Assembly: GCF_900187185.1 (NCBI RefSeq)
Contig: NZ_LT906465.1
Span: 1,550,001 to 1,614,000, forward strand
Reading direction: 5' to 3'
Origin: Chryseobacterium taklimakanense
GTDB taxonomy: Bacteria > Bacteroidota > Bacteroidia > Flavobacteriales > Weeksellaceae
DNA: 64,000 nt
The position numbers and the translations under genes are program-made. Positions 51,953 to 59,168 of this stretch are shown here, one piece after another. Positions within the stretch are counted from its first letter, which is position 1, and every line of letters begins with the position of its first letter. A model generated the notes under the pieces. The model searched no databases and was not told the origin of the DNA. It was given only the letters and a program-made list of their open reading frames with translations.

Positions 51953-52460
51953 ATGGAAAAAAGTATTGTTGGCATTTGCGTTTGCAGCATTCGGACTGGC
52001 CAGCGCGCAAAACGACGCTTTCAGTGGTAAAGGTGACGCAAGAGTAAATGTTGGTGCAAACTTCCAAAAAGGTGGTACAGGTATTCAAACATCTTTGGAT
52101 TACGGTTTAGGCGAAAGCTTTTCTATCGGTGCTCAGGCTGGGTATCTTTTAGGTGTTAAAGAATATGATGGCGAAAAACCATCCGGAACTCACCGCTTTG
52201 ATGCAAAAGCGAGATTGAGTGCACACCTTGGCGATGTTTTGGGATTACCGGAAAACTTTGACATCTATCCTGGACTGAACTTAGGTTTGAAGAATTTCGG
52301 CGGCCACGTAGGTTCAAGAGTATTTTTCGATAAAGGTTTCGGACTTTTCGCAGAGGCACAGTTTCCAATCGCGAAATTCAACACGGAAGCTTCTTCTTAC
52401 AGATTGCTGAACAACCAGTTTGCATTTGCTGTTGGTGCTTCTTTCGACCTTACTAAATAA
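51953..52460 (+). pseudogene. DUF6646-like outer membrane protein with a frameshift at the start
   Basis: The frame that encodes the protein is open from 51954 to 52460 but has no ATG; its first TTG codons are at 51966 and 51969. The ATG at 51953 is one base out of frame. Dropping the G at 51956 joins ATG to AAAAAAGTATTG, giving MKKVLLAFAFAAFGLASAQ, a perfect signal peptide. The mature part (NDAFSGKGDARVNVGANFQKGG to LNNQFAFAVGASFDLTK) has alternating hydrophobic strands and looks like a small outer-membrane beta-barrel of the DUF6646 type. Either a real mutation, a sequencing error in the G/A run, or weak TTG initiation. IS3 copy 2 lies 37 bases after its stop. Confidence 0.75.
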
Positions 52461-52502
52461 GTTGAAATTTAGTTCAAAATAAAATCCCGGATTAATCTGG
52501 AC

Positions 52503-52541
52503 TGCCCCCAAAAAGTTAGACACTTTTTAGGGGCATTTTTT
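52503..52541 (+). terminator. Intrinsic terminator inside the IS3 end, before orfA (copy 2)
   Basis: TGCCCCCAAAAAG (52503-52515), loop TTAGACA, CTTTTTAGGGGCA (52523-52535) with one mismatch, then T6 (52536-52541). The orfA ATG is the next base, so no promoter fits between terminator and gene. Confidence 0.78.
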
Positions 52542-53066
52542 ATGGGGAAAAGTAAATATTCAGCAGACTTTAAATTAAAAGCTATAAAGAGATATCACAA
52601 AGGTGACATTGGAACAGACGATTTAGGAAAACGCATTGGAGTTTGTGGTTCATTGGTTCGTAAATGGATAAAATTTTATGAACTTTATGGAGTTTCAGGA
52701 CTTGTTCGGCTTTCCAATAGGCATTACACAAAAGATTTTAAATTAAAGATTTTATCAGTAATTGAGAAAGAGAATTTAAGTTTAAAAGAAGCGTCGAGAA
52801 GGTTTAATATTCCTGCGGAGTCCAGTATTCTTAGTTGGCAGCGTAATTACAAAAAAAATGGTATTTTAGGTTTAGAAAACAGACCCAGGGGAAGACCTAA
52901 AACCATGAGTAATTACAAGCGAAAAAAAAAGAAAACAGGCAAACCCTTAACAAGGGAGGAAGAACTGTTGGAGAGGATTTATTATTTAGAAGCCGAGAAC
53001 GCCATTTTAAAAAAGTTAGACGCCTTAATTCAGGAAAGGAAAAATCCAAAGCCATCGAAGAGTTAA
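52542..53066 (+). CDS. IS3-family OrfA, copy 2
   Basis: 174 residues, identical to OrfA of copy 1: two helix-turn-helix regions, a basic RGRPK segment and a C-terminal zipper-like helix. The start ATG directly follows the T6 run of the IS terminator. The frameshift site AAAAAAG is at 53009-53015; from there the -1 frame reads without stop to orfB, giving a fusion that continues VRRLNSGKEKSKAIEELR. Confidence 0.93.
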   Translation: MGKSKYSADFKLKAIKRYHKGDIGTDDLGKRIGVCGSLVRKWIKFYELYGVSGLVRLSNRHYTKDFKLKILSVIEKENLSLKEASRRFNIPAESSILSWQRNYKKNGILGLENRPRGRPKTMSNYKRKKKKTGKPLTREEELLERIYYLEAENAILKKLDALIQERKNPKPSKS

Positions 53067-53107
53067 GGCAGGACTTTGATTTAGCAGTACTGCTGGATTG
53101 TACATCG

Positions 53108-53896
53108 ATGGCAAGAAGCAGTTTTTATTACTATCAAAAACGCTTTCAAATGAAAGATAAATATGCGGAAATAAAAGAAATGATTAAGCAGATTTATCAT
53201 CGTCACAAAGGAAGGTTGGGCTATAGAAGAATTACTTTGCTTTTGAAAGAAAAAGGAATTTTGATTAATCACAAAACTGTTTTACGACTTATGAAAATAT
53301 TAGGTTTAAAGAGTATTATCCGAGTGAAGAAATATAAATCTTACAAGGGAGAGCAAGGGAAAATTGCGCCCAATGTTCTACAGAGGAATTTCAAATCGGA
53401 CGCTCCTAATCAGAAATGGGCAACCGATGTTACAGAGTTTAATGTATCGGGTAATAAACTTTACCTATCTCCAATCATCGATCTATTTAATGGTGAAATT
53501 GTCAGTTTTGACCTATCTGAAAGACCTGTGTTCAGCCAAATCATCAGGATGCTAAAGAAATCATTCAGAAAAGTAAAATCTACACAAAACATCATTCTAC
53601 ATTCTGATCAAGGTTGGCAGTATCAAATGAAACATTACCAAAACTTGTTAAAAGAAAAAGGCATTATTCAAAGTATGTCCAGAAAAGGAAACTGTTTGGA
53701 CAATGCGGTGATAGAGAACTTTTTTGGAACAATAAAATCAGAAATGTTTTATACCAGAAAGTTTGGTTCCATTCAGGAACTTAAGATGGAAATAGTGAAG
53801 TACATTCACTATTACAACAATGATAGAATAAGACTCAATCTCAAAGGAAAGAGTCCGGTACAGTACCGAACTCTTTCCTTTGAGAATATTGTTTAA
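53108..53896 (+). CDS. IS3-family transposase OrfB (DDE integrase domain), copy 2
   Basis: 262 residues, identical to copy 1, with the triad Asp107, Asp167 and Glu203. It is in the -1 frame relative to orfA, and the frame is open upstream to the A6G site, as expected for programmed frameshifting. Bases 53840-53884, within the last codons, form a 22-bp hairpin with one mismatch (arms beginning CTCAAAGGAAAGAG), which may end the transposase mRNA or stabilise it. Confidence 0.94.
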   Translation: MARSSFYYYQKRFQMKDKYAEIKEMIKQIYHRHKGRLGYRRITLLLKEKGILINHKTVLRLMKILGLKSIIRVKKYKSYKGEQGKIAPNVLQRNFKSDAPNQKWATDVTEFNVSGNKLYLSPIIDLFNGEIVSFDLSERPVFSQIIRMLKKSFRKVKSTQNIILHSDQGWQYQMKHYQNLLKEKGIIQSMSRKGNCLDNAVIENFFGTIKSEMFYTRKFGSIQELKMEIVKYIHYYNNDRIRLNLKGKSPVQYRTLSFENIV

Positions 53897-53938
53897 TTTT
53901 GTCTAAACTTTTGGGTGCAGTCTAATCTCGGGATTTTT

Positions 53939-54616
53939 TTATGATTTTTCAGATTTCTTTACGCCGTGGAAGTCCTTAAGATAGAAAGGTTCAAAATAGG
54001 CCACATCTTCAAAATCTTTATTATTAAATTTTTCTGCAGCCTTTTTAATTAAATATTGTGCCGAAGGAAATATATCTTCCTTGTACTCCGCATTTTCTAA
54101 TTTTAAAATTTCTTTGGCTTTTGTGCAGCCGTCTCCAACAAACAAAATTTTCTTGCCGGAATATTGCTGAAACGAACTTTCATCCAAAATAAGATTATCG
54201 GTTTTGGAAAGTTCCTGTCCGATTTTTCCGTCATAAACTGCAGTGTAAACCTCCATTCGCCGGGCATCAATTAAAGGAATAATTAATTCAAATCCCTGGT
54301 CCACAAACGGCTCCACCATGGTCTCCATAGAATTTATTGCAATCAAAGGAACATTTAACCCAAAGCAAAATCCTTTAGCCGCCGAAGCGCCGATCCGTAA
54401 TCCGGTGTAGGAACCCGGACCTTTCCCCAATGAAACCGCATCAATGTCCTTCAAACTGATTTCAGCACCTTCAAAAGCCCATTCAACAAACGTGTGCAGG
54501 CTTTCGCTCTGCTTATAATTTTCCGAAACTTCTTCGCAAAGACAAAGCAGTTTTTCACCATCAGAAATGGCGACCGAGCAGTTTTTTGAAGAGGTTTCCA
54601 GGTGTAAGATTTTCAT
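53939..54616 (-). CDS. tsaB: tRNA N6-threonylcarbamoyladenosine synthesis protein TsaB
   Basis: The partner of TsaD in making t6A at position 37 of ANN-decoding tRNAs. 225 residues of the ASKHA fold: ILHLETSSKNCSVAISDG, VEWAFEGAEISLKDIDAVSLGKGPGSYTGLRIGASAAKGFCFGLNVPLIAINSMETM, and PLIDARRMEVYTAVY. The stop codon lies just inside the T-run of the split terminator. It follows the SDR gene by 9 bases and is probably cotranscribed with it. Confidence 0.95.
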   Translation of the reverse strand: MKILHLETSSKNCSVAISDGEKLLCLCEEVSENYKQSESLHTFVEWAFEGAEISLKDIDAVSLGKGPGSYTGLRIGASAAKGFCFGLNVPLIAINSMETMVEPFVDQGFELIIPLIDARRMEVYTAVYDGKIGQELSKTDNLILDESSFQQYSGKKILFVGDGCTKAKEILKLENAEYKEDIFPSAQYLIKKAAEKFNNKDFEDVAYFEPFYLKDFHGVKKSEKS

Positions 54617-54625
54617 CCTGCAAAA

Positions 54626-55378
54626 TTACAGATTTCTGTGGATAGTCCGCGGCTCGCTCTGCGCACTGGGATAGATAGTCAAATCTGAAATGGAAACATG
54701 TTTTGGGGCATTCACGCAATAACCGATGGCATCAGCGATGTCATCTGGTTTCAGCGCTTCATAACCGGCGTAAACGGTTGCTGCGCGTTCTTTATCACCT
54801 TTAAACCTGATTTCAGAAAACTCCGTTTCCACTGCTCCAGGCTGTATGTTGGTCACTTTTATCCCAAATTCTGTCAGTTCCAGCCGCATACCTTCAGAAA
54901 TCACATCAACTGCACGTTTTGAGGCGCAATAAACTACGCCGTTCGCATAGGTTTGCCTTGCCGCGACCGACGAGATATTCACTATATGGCCACTTTTCCT
55001 GTCTTTCATTCCCGGAATCAGGAATTTTGAAACATAGAGCAAACCTTTCACATTGCCGTCCATCATCGCGTCCCAGTCTGCGAAGCTGCCGTCACACACC
55101 GGTTCCAGCCCATGGGCATTTCCGGCATTATTGATCAGGACATCGATGCTTTTGAAACCTTCAGGTAGAGAATTAATGGCGTTTTCAACCTCATCGGCAT
55201 TTCTCACATCAAATTTTAGGGTATGAACTTCATTTGTTCCGGAAAAACGCTCCTTTAACTCTGCGAGTTTGTCTTCTCTTCTTCCGCAAAGGATCAGTCT
55301 GTTTCCCTGTTTTGCAAACAATTCTGCGCAGGCTTTCCCAATTCCGGAAGTTGCGCCGGTGATGAATATCGTTTTCAT
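54626..55378 (-). CDS. Short-chain dehydrogenase/reductase, YdfG-like
   Basis: A 250-residue classical SDR. Cofactor motif TGATSGIGKACAELF, then LIINN-type LINNAGNAHGLEPV, and catalytic Ser and Tyr-x-x-x-Lys in VNISSVAARQTYANGVVYCASKRAVDVISEG. The sequence as a whole resembles YdfG-type NADP-dependent serine/3-hydroxy acid dehydrogenases; substrate not determined. ATG 55378 (MKTIFITG) is the start; the longer frame adds 18 residues with no homology. It precedes tsaB by 9 bases. Confidence 0.9.
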   Translation of the reverse strand: MKTIFITGATSGIGKACAELFAKQGNRLILCGRREDKLAELKERFSGTNEVHTLKFDVRNADEVENAINSLPEGFKSIDVLINNAGNAHGLEPVCDGSFADWDAMMDGNVKGLLYVSKFLIPGMKDRKSGHIVNISSVAARQTYANGVVYCASKRAVDVISEGMRLELTEFGIKVTNIQPGAVETEFSEIRFKGDKERAATVYAGYEALKPDDIADAIGYCVNAPKHVSISDLTIYPSAQSEPRTIHRNL

Positions 55379-55466
55379 TTTTGGTAAATGATTTGGTAAA
55401 TAAAAAATCGCCAAATCTGATTTTGCAACCATAAATTTAGCGATTAAATTCTTAAAATATATTGTT

Positions 55467-57587
55467 TTATTTTATTTCTGAAACAATATTCACAGCTTCT
55501 TTCAGATAGATATCGCGCTGAAGATTCTTAATCCAGTTTTCAGATTTCTTCTTGAAAGCTTCGTCTGTTTTTTCCCTTGCCAGTTCATCGGTATAGCGCA
55601 CGAATTTCAGTCCGTTTTCAAATTTGTTGAGAGATTCAAATTTCTTGATCTGCTCTTTTCGGTGTTTCATTAGCTCGTTGAATTTGGTTTGGTTAAGGGT
55701 TATCGTTTCCTCCTTATCCAAATCTTCTTTCCATTTCGCAGATTCCTGAAGCAATTGGTAAGCTTTGTTTACTTCCAGTCTTGCAGCACTGTTTTTCTGC
55801 AGCTTTGCAATATCAAATGACGTAAGCCTATTGAATTTCGCGGGAGCAATTTTGTCCCAAGCCAGCGCATACTCGTCGAACCTTTCACCGATTTCTGAAT
55901 GGGTGAAATAATCGTTCATTTTAATGTCAGATTCAATACCTTTTCTTTGTGTGGATTCGCCGGTTACTCTGTAAAACTTCTGAATGGTCAGCTTCAATGC
56001 ACCAAAATCATCATTGGAACTTAAAAACCTGTTCAAATCTACAAAAGTCTGCACAGTTCCTTTACCAAAGGACTGAGGCGAACCGATGACAACACCACGG
56101 CCATAATCCTGAATCACGCCGGCTAAAATCTCAGACGCTGATGCTGATAGTTCGTTCTGCATAATCACCAGTGGACCGGTCCATATGGGTGCGTTGGTCT
56201 TGCTTCTCAAGGTCTGGATTTTTCCGTTGCCTTCTTTCACCTGAACATAAGGGCCTTCATTCATGAAAAGTCCCATGATGTCGCCAACTTCCGTAAGCGA
56301 ACCGCCACCGTTGTTCCTTAAATCCAGGATAATTCCTGAAATGCCCTGGGCTTTCAGTTTGATAATTTCATTTTTAATATCATCGGAAGCATTTCTTCCT
56401 TTAGCGTCTTCAAAATCAGCGTTGAAGCCCGGCAGGTTGATGAATCCATATTTCTTTCCGTTTGGTGCATTTATGATAATACTTCTTGCGAAAGTATCTT
56501 CAATGGCAACTTCCTCACGGATCATCGTAACTTCACGGATTGTTTTGTCTTTTTTCTCTACGGTTAAAGTTACTTTTGTTCCTTTTTCACCGCGGATAAG
56601 CCTTACAGCTTCATCGGAAAGCATTCCCACAACATTCACCGGCTCCTCATTCGGTTTGCTGCGGACTTTCAAAATTTTATCGCCTTCGTTAAGCTGTTTC
56701 GATTTCCAGGCAGGAGCGCCTATTGTAAGCGGACCTAAATAAAGGTACCCCTTTTTCTCCTGGATCAAAGCACCGATACCGATAATTTTTCCCTTGAATT
56801 GAGAATCAAATTCATCTTTATCTTTTGGTGAGAAATAGCTCGTGTGCGGATCAAAGACTTCAGTATAAGCATTCATATAAACCGTGAACCAGTCCATTTT
56901 CTTCCTCTTCTTGATACGCTTAAACGATTCAGTTACAAGGTCTTTCACCTCATTTGTTGCCTTTAGCCTTTTCTGTTCCGGTGTCAAAATCTCAACTTTG
57001 ATCGTGTCTTTTAGATTATGTTTCTGTACAGAATCTTTTTTCTTTTTCTGGGTTTCTTCACGCGCATTCAGGGTTTCAATTTCCTGAAGGATGTTGTATT
57101 TAATGAACTTCTTCCATTCATTGTACTGCTCCTGTTCTGTAGCCGGGAACTTTTTCTTTTTTGGCTCAAGGATTATGGTTTCGTCCTCATCAAGATTTAT
57201 GGGCTTGCTTAAAATGTCCTTAGTTGCCTTGTCGATCTTGTCTATCCGGTCGAATAATCTGTTGTAGGTGAGGTTATAAAATACCAGGTCGCCTTTGTTG
57301 ATATAATCATCAAGTTTTGTCTTATGCTTTGCAAATTCATCAATGTCCGACTGCAGGAAATACCTTTTTGCAGGATCGATCATCTCCAGATATTTATCAT
57401 AAACATTCTGTGAATAGGCGTCATTGATGGGTTTTGGGCTGTAGTGAAGATAGCTTAAAGTGTTTTTTACACTTACCATAATCGTCTGCATTTTCTCATC
57501 ATCATTTTTAGGAGAATTGAAACAGAAAATTAGTGTAGTAAGCGGCAGAAAAAGTAGAAGTGTATTAAGTTTAAATTTTTTGAACAT
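55467..57587 (-). CDS. Carboxy-terminal (tail-specific) protease, Prc type
   Basis: A 706-residue periplasmic S41A protease. Start ATG 57587, followed by a signal sequence (KFKLNTLLLFLPLTTLIFCFNS). An N-terminal helical cap (HYSPKPINDAYSQNVYDKYLEMIDPAKRYFLQSDIDEF) is typical of Prc. A PDZ domain (GIGALIQEKKGYLYLGPLTIGAPAWKSKQLNEGDKILKV) precedes the core, LRNNGGGSLTEVGDIMGLF and MQNELSASASEILAGVIQDYGRGVVIGSPQSFGKGTVQTF with the Ser-Lys dyad. The C-terminal DUF3340-like part (about 560-700) is charged. It degrades or trims periplasmic proteins, such as cell-wall enzymes in other bacteria. Confidence 0.94.
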   Translation of the reverse strand: MFKKFKLNTLLLFLPLTTLIFCFNSPKNDDEKMQTIMVSVKNTLSYLHYSPKPINDAYSQNVYDKYLEMIDPAKRYFLQSDIDEFAKHKTKLDDYINKGDLVFYNLTYNRLFDRIDKIDKATKDILSKPINLDEDETIILEPKKKKFPATEQEQYNEWKKFIKYNILQEIETLNAREETQKKKKDSVQKHNLKDTIKVEILTPEQKRLKATNEVKDLVTESFKRIKKRKKMDWFTVYMNAYTEVFDPHTSYFSPKDKDEFDSQFKGKIIGIGALIQEKKGYLYLGPLTIGAPAWKSKQLNEGDKILKVRSKPNEEPVNVVGMLSDEAVRLIRGEKGTKVTLTVEKKDKTIREVTMIREEVAIEDTFARSIIINAPNGKKYGFINLPGFNADFEDAKGRNASDDIKNEIIKLKAQGISGIILDLRNNGGGSLTEVGDIMGLFMNEGPYVQVKEGNGKIQTLRSKTNAPIWTGPLVIMQNELSASASEILAGVIQDYGRGVVIGSPQSFGKGTVQTFVDLNRFLSSNDDFGALKLTIQKFYRVTGESTQRKGIESDIKMNDYFTHSEIGERFDEYALAWDKIAPAKFNRLTSFDIAKLQKNSAARLEVNKAYQLLQESAKWKEDLDKEETITLNQTKFNELMKHRKEQIKKFESLNKFENGLKFVRYTDELAREKTDEAFKKKSENWIKNLQRDIYLKEAVNIVSEIK

Positions 57588-57702
57588 ATGCTCTGAAAAT
57601 AGTTTAATTAATTGGTTGTAAAAAGCCCTGATTTTGTTACAAAAGGCACTACAAAGGATCAAATTTAATACCTTATTTACAAAAAGCCGGTTATTTTTTA
57701 AT

Positions 57703-57710
57703 TATTTTTG
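57703..57710 (+). promoter_or_regulatory. Probable surE promoter -7 box
   Basis: TATTTTTG, 19 bases before the surE ATG, in the 142-base gap to the divergent protease gene. Confidence 0.6.
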
Positions 57711-57729
57711 TTGAAAAAGATTATAAAAG

Positions 57730-58497
57730 ATGCAAAAACCACTGATATTAGTGACTAATGACGACGGAATTACAGCACCGGGAATAAGGAATTTAGTTGA
57801 ATTTATGAATGAAATCGGCGAGGTGGTCGTGGTAGCGCCCAACTCACCTCAGAGCGGGAAAGGCCACGCCATTACCATCAATTCCACCTTAACTTTTGAA
57901 GAAATTTCTCTGGACGGCCCACAAACCGACTACTCGCTCAGCGGTACGCCTGTGGACTGTGTAAAATTCGCCCTCGATAAAATATTGGATAGAAAGCCAA
58001 ATATCGTAGTGTCCGGCATTAACCACGGCGCAAATTCATCAATCAATGTAATTTACTCCGGAACCATGTCAGCAGCTGTGGAAGCTGGTGTTGAAGGGTT
58101 GCAGGCAATCGGTTTTTCACTGCTAGATTTTTCATGGGATGCAGATTTTTCTCAAGCTAAGGAATATATTCAGCAGATCGTCCTTAAAACCTTGGAAAAC
58201 CCTTTGCCAAAAGGCGTTGTGCTGAACGTCAATATTCCAAAACTAAAAAAAGAAGAAATAAAAGGCGTGAAAGTTTGCCGCCAGGCCAATGCAAAATGGG
58301 AAGAAAGTTTTGATGAAAGAACCAACCCACACGGCAAAAAATATTATTGGCTTACCGGCTATTTCAACAATATGGATGATGGCAAAGATGCGGACGAGAC
58401 CGCACTTGGCGAAGGTTACATTTCTGTGGTTCCTGTGAAGTTTGACCTTACGGCACATGAACATTTGGAGAACATAGGAAAGGTATTGAATACTTAA
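57730..58497 (+). CDS. surE: 5'/3'-nucleotidase SurE
   Basis: Dephosphorylates nucleoside monophosphates (and short polyphosphate). 255 residues, normal length. The metal site is ILVTNDDGITAPG (Asp11, Asp12), with SPQSGKGHAIT (Ser) and VSGINHGANSSINVIYSGTMSAAVEAG (Asn). A terminator separates it from the HD gene, but the three genes surE, HD hydrolase and guaC lie in a row on one strand and all deal with purine nucleotides. Confidence 0.96.
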   Translation: MQKPLILVTNDDGITAPGIRNLVEFMNEIGEVVVVAPNSPQSGKGHAITINSTLTFEEISLDGPQTDYSLSGTPVDCVKFALDKILDRKPNIVVSGINHGANSSINVIYSGTMSAAVEAGVEGLQAIGFSLLDFSWDADFSQAKEYIQQIVLKTLENPLPKGVVLNVNIPKLKKEEIKGVKVCRQANAKWEESFDERTNPHGKKYYWLTGYFNNMDDGKDADETALGEGYISVVPVKFDLTAHEHLENIGKVLNT

Positions 58498-58502
58498 TAA
58501 GA

Positions 58503-58529
58503 AAAGTCTTCTTTGGAAGGCTTTTTTTA
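58503..58529 (+). terminator. Intrinsic terminator after surE
   Basis: AAAGTCTTC (58503-58511), loop TTTG, GAAGGCTTT (58516-58524) with a G-U pair, and a T-run. Confidence 0.72.
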
Positions 58530-58565
58530 CGGAATAAAATTTGAATTTCTCCTCAAAACAGATGT

Positions 58566-59123
58566 ATGGACGAAATCCTGGCAAAAATTACTGATTTTGG
58601 CGATCAGGCACATGGCGAACAGCTCCGGAAATACGCGCCGGACCGTTATATGGTTCACCCCGTGCGTGTAATGCAAAAACTAAAAAGTTATACCGACGAT
58701 ATCACGATTCTTGCGGCGGCCCTGCTTCACGATGTTCTGGAAGACACCCCGGTAACGCGCTCCGAAATGCAGGATTTTCTGGAAACTCTGCTCACTGCAC
58801 AGCAGGCGGAACGCACTGCAGAACTTGTGGTAGAACTGTCTGACGTGTTTGTAAAAAAAGACTTCCCAAACCTGAACAGACGAACCAGAAAAAGCAAAGA
58901 ACTTGCAAGGCTGGAGAAAACGTCTGCAGACTCGCAAACCATAAAATACTCTGATATTCTGGACAACAGCCTCGAAATCTCCGATCAGGACCCGCAGTTT
59001 GCACGCGTTTATTTAAGCGAAGTAAGCTTGGTTCTGAAGAAACTTGACAAAGGAAACCCTGAACTTCGGAAAGAAGCAATAAAAGCGGTAGAGCAGAGCC
59101 TTCAAAAAATTAAAAGAAGGTAA
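58566..59123 (+). CDS. HD-domain hydrolase resembling small alarmone hydrolases (MESH1/SpoT type)
   Basis: 185 residues, essentially one HD domain. The metal ligands of the HD family are in place: His31 (YMVHPVRVM), His55-Asp56 (ALLHDVLEDTP) and Asp130 (IKYSDILDNSLEI). The EDTP stretch after the HD pair (Glu59, Asp60) matches (p)ppGpp hydrolases such as MESH1 and the SpoT hydrolase half. There is no synthetase or regulatory domain, so if the assignment holds it is a stand-alone hydrolase. guaC follows after 45 bases. Other HD phosphohydrolases of unknown substrate are an alternative. Confidence 0.78.
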   Translation: MDEILAKITDFGDQAHGEQLRKYAPDRYMVHPVRVMQKLKSYTDDITILAAALLHDVLEDTPVTRSEMQDFLETLLTAQQAERTAELVVELSDVFVKKDFPNLNRRTRKSKELARLEKTSADSQTIKYSDILDNSLEISDQDPQFARVYLSEVSLVLKKLDKGNPELRKEAIKAVEQSLQKIKRR

Positions 59124-59168
59124 AACATCAAAAATTTTTCTTTATTTTTAATTATAAATATCAATAGT

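Larger units (their letters stand above)
52498..53924 (+). mobile_element. IS3-family insertion sequence, IS150-like, copy 2
   Basis: 1427 bp, the same length as copy 1 and in opposite orientation. Ends TGGACTGCCCCCAAAAAG and, inverted, TAGACTGCACCCAAAAG. Target duplication ATC (52495-52497 and 53925-53927). Both ORFs are intact and encode the same proteins as copy 1. Confidence 0.94.
52481..53937. terminator. Bidirectional terminator split in its loop by IS3 copy 2
   Basis: AAAATCCCG (52481-52489) and CGGGATTTT (53929-53937) are exact reverse complements separated by the element. Removing 52498-53924 and one ATC leaves a 9-bp stem with loop GATTAATCT between the DUF6646 gene (+) and tsaB (-). 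The right arm reaches to two bases before the tsaB stop codon. Confidence 0.85.

Noticed and set aside
56263-56742. Plus-strand ORF opposite the Prc protease
   Set aside because: Antisense shadow; the protein is low-complexity Ser/Pro without family signs.
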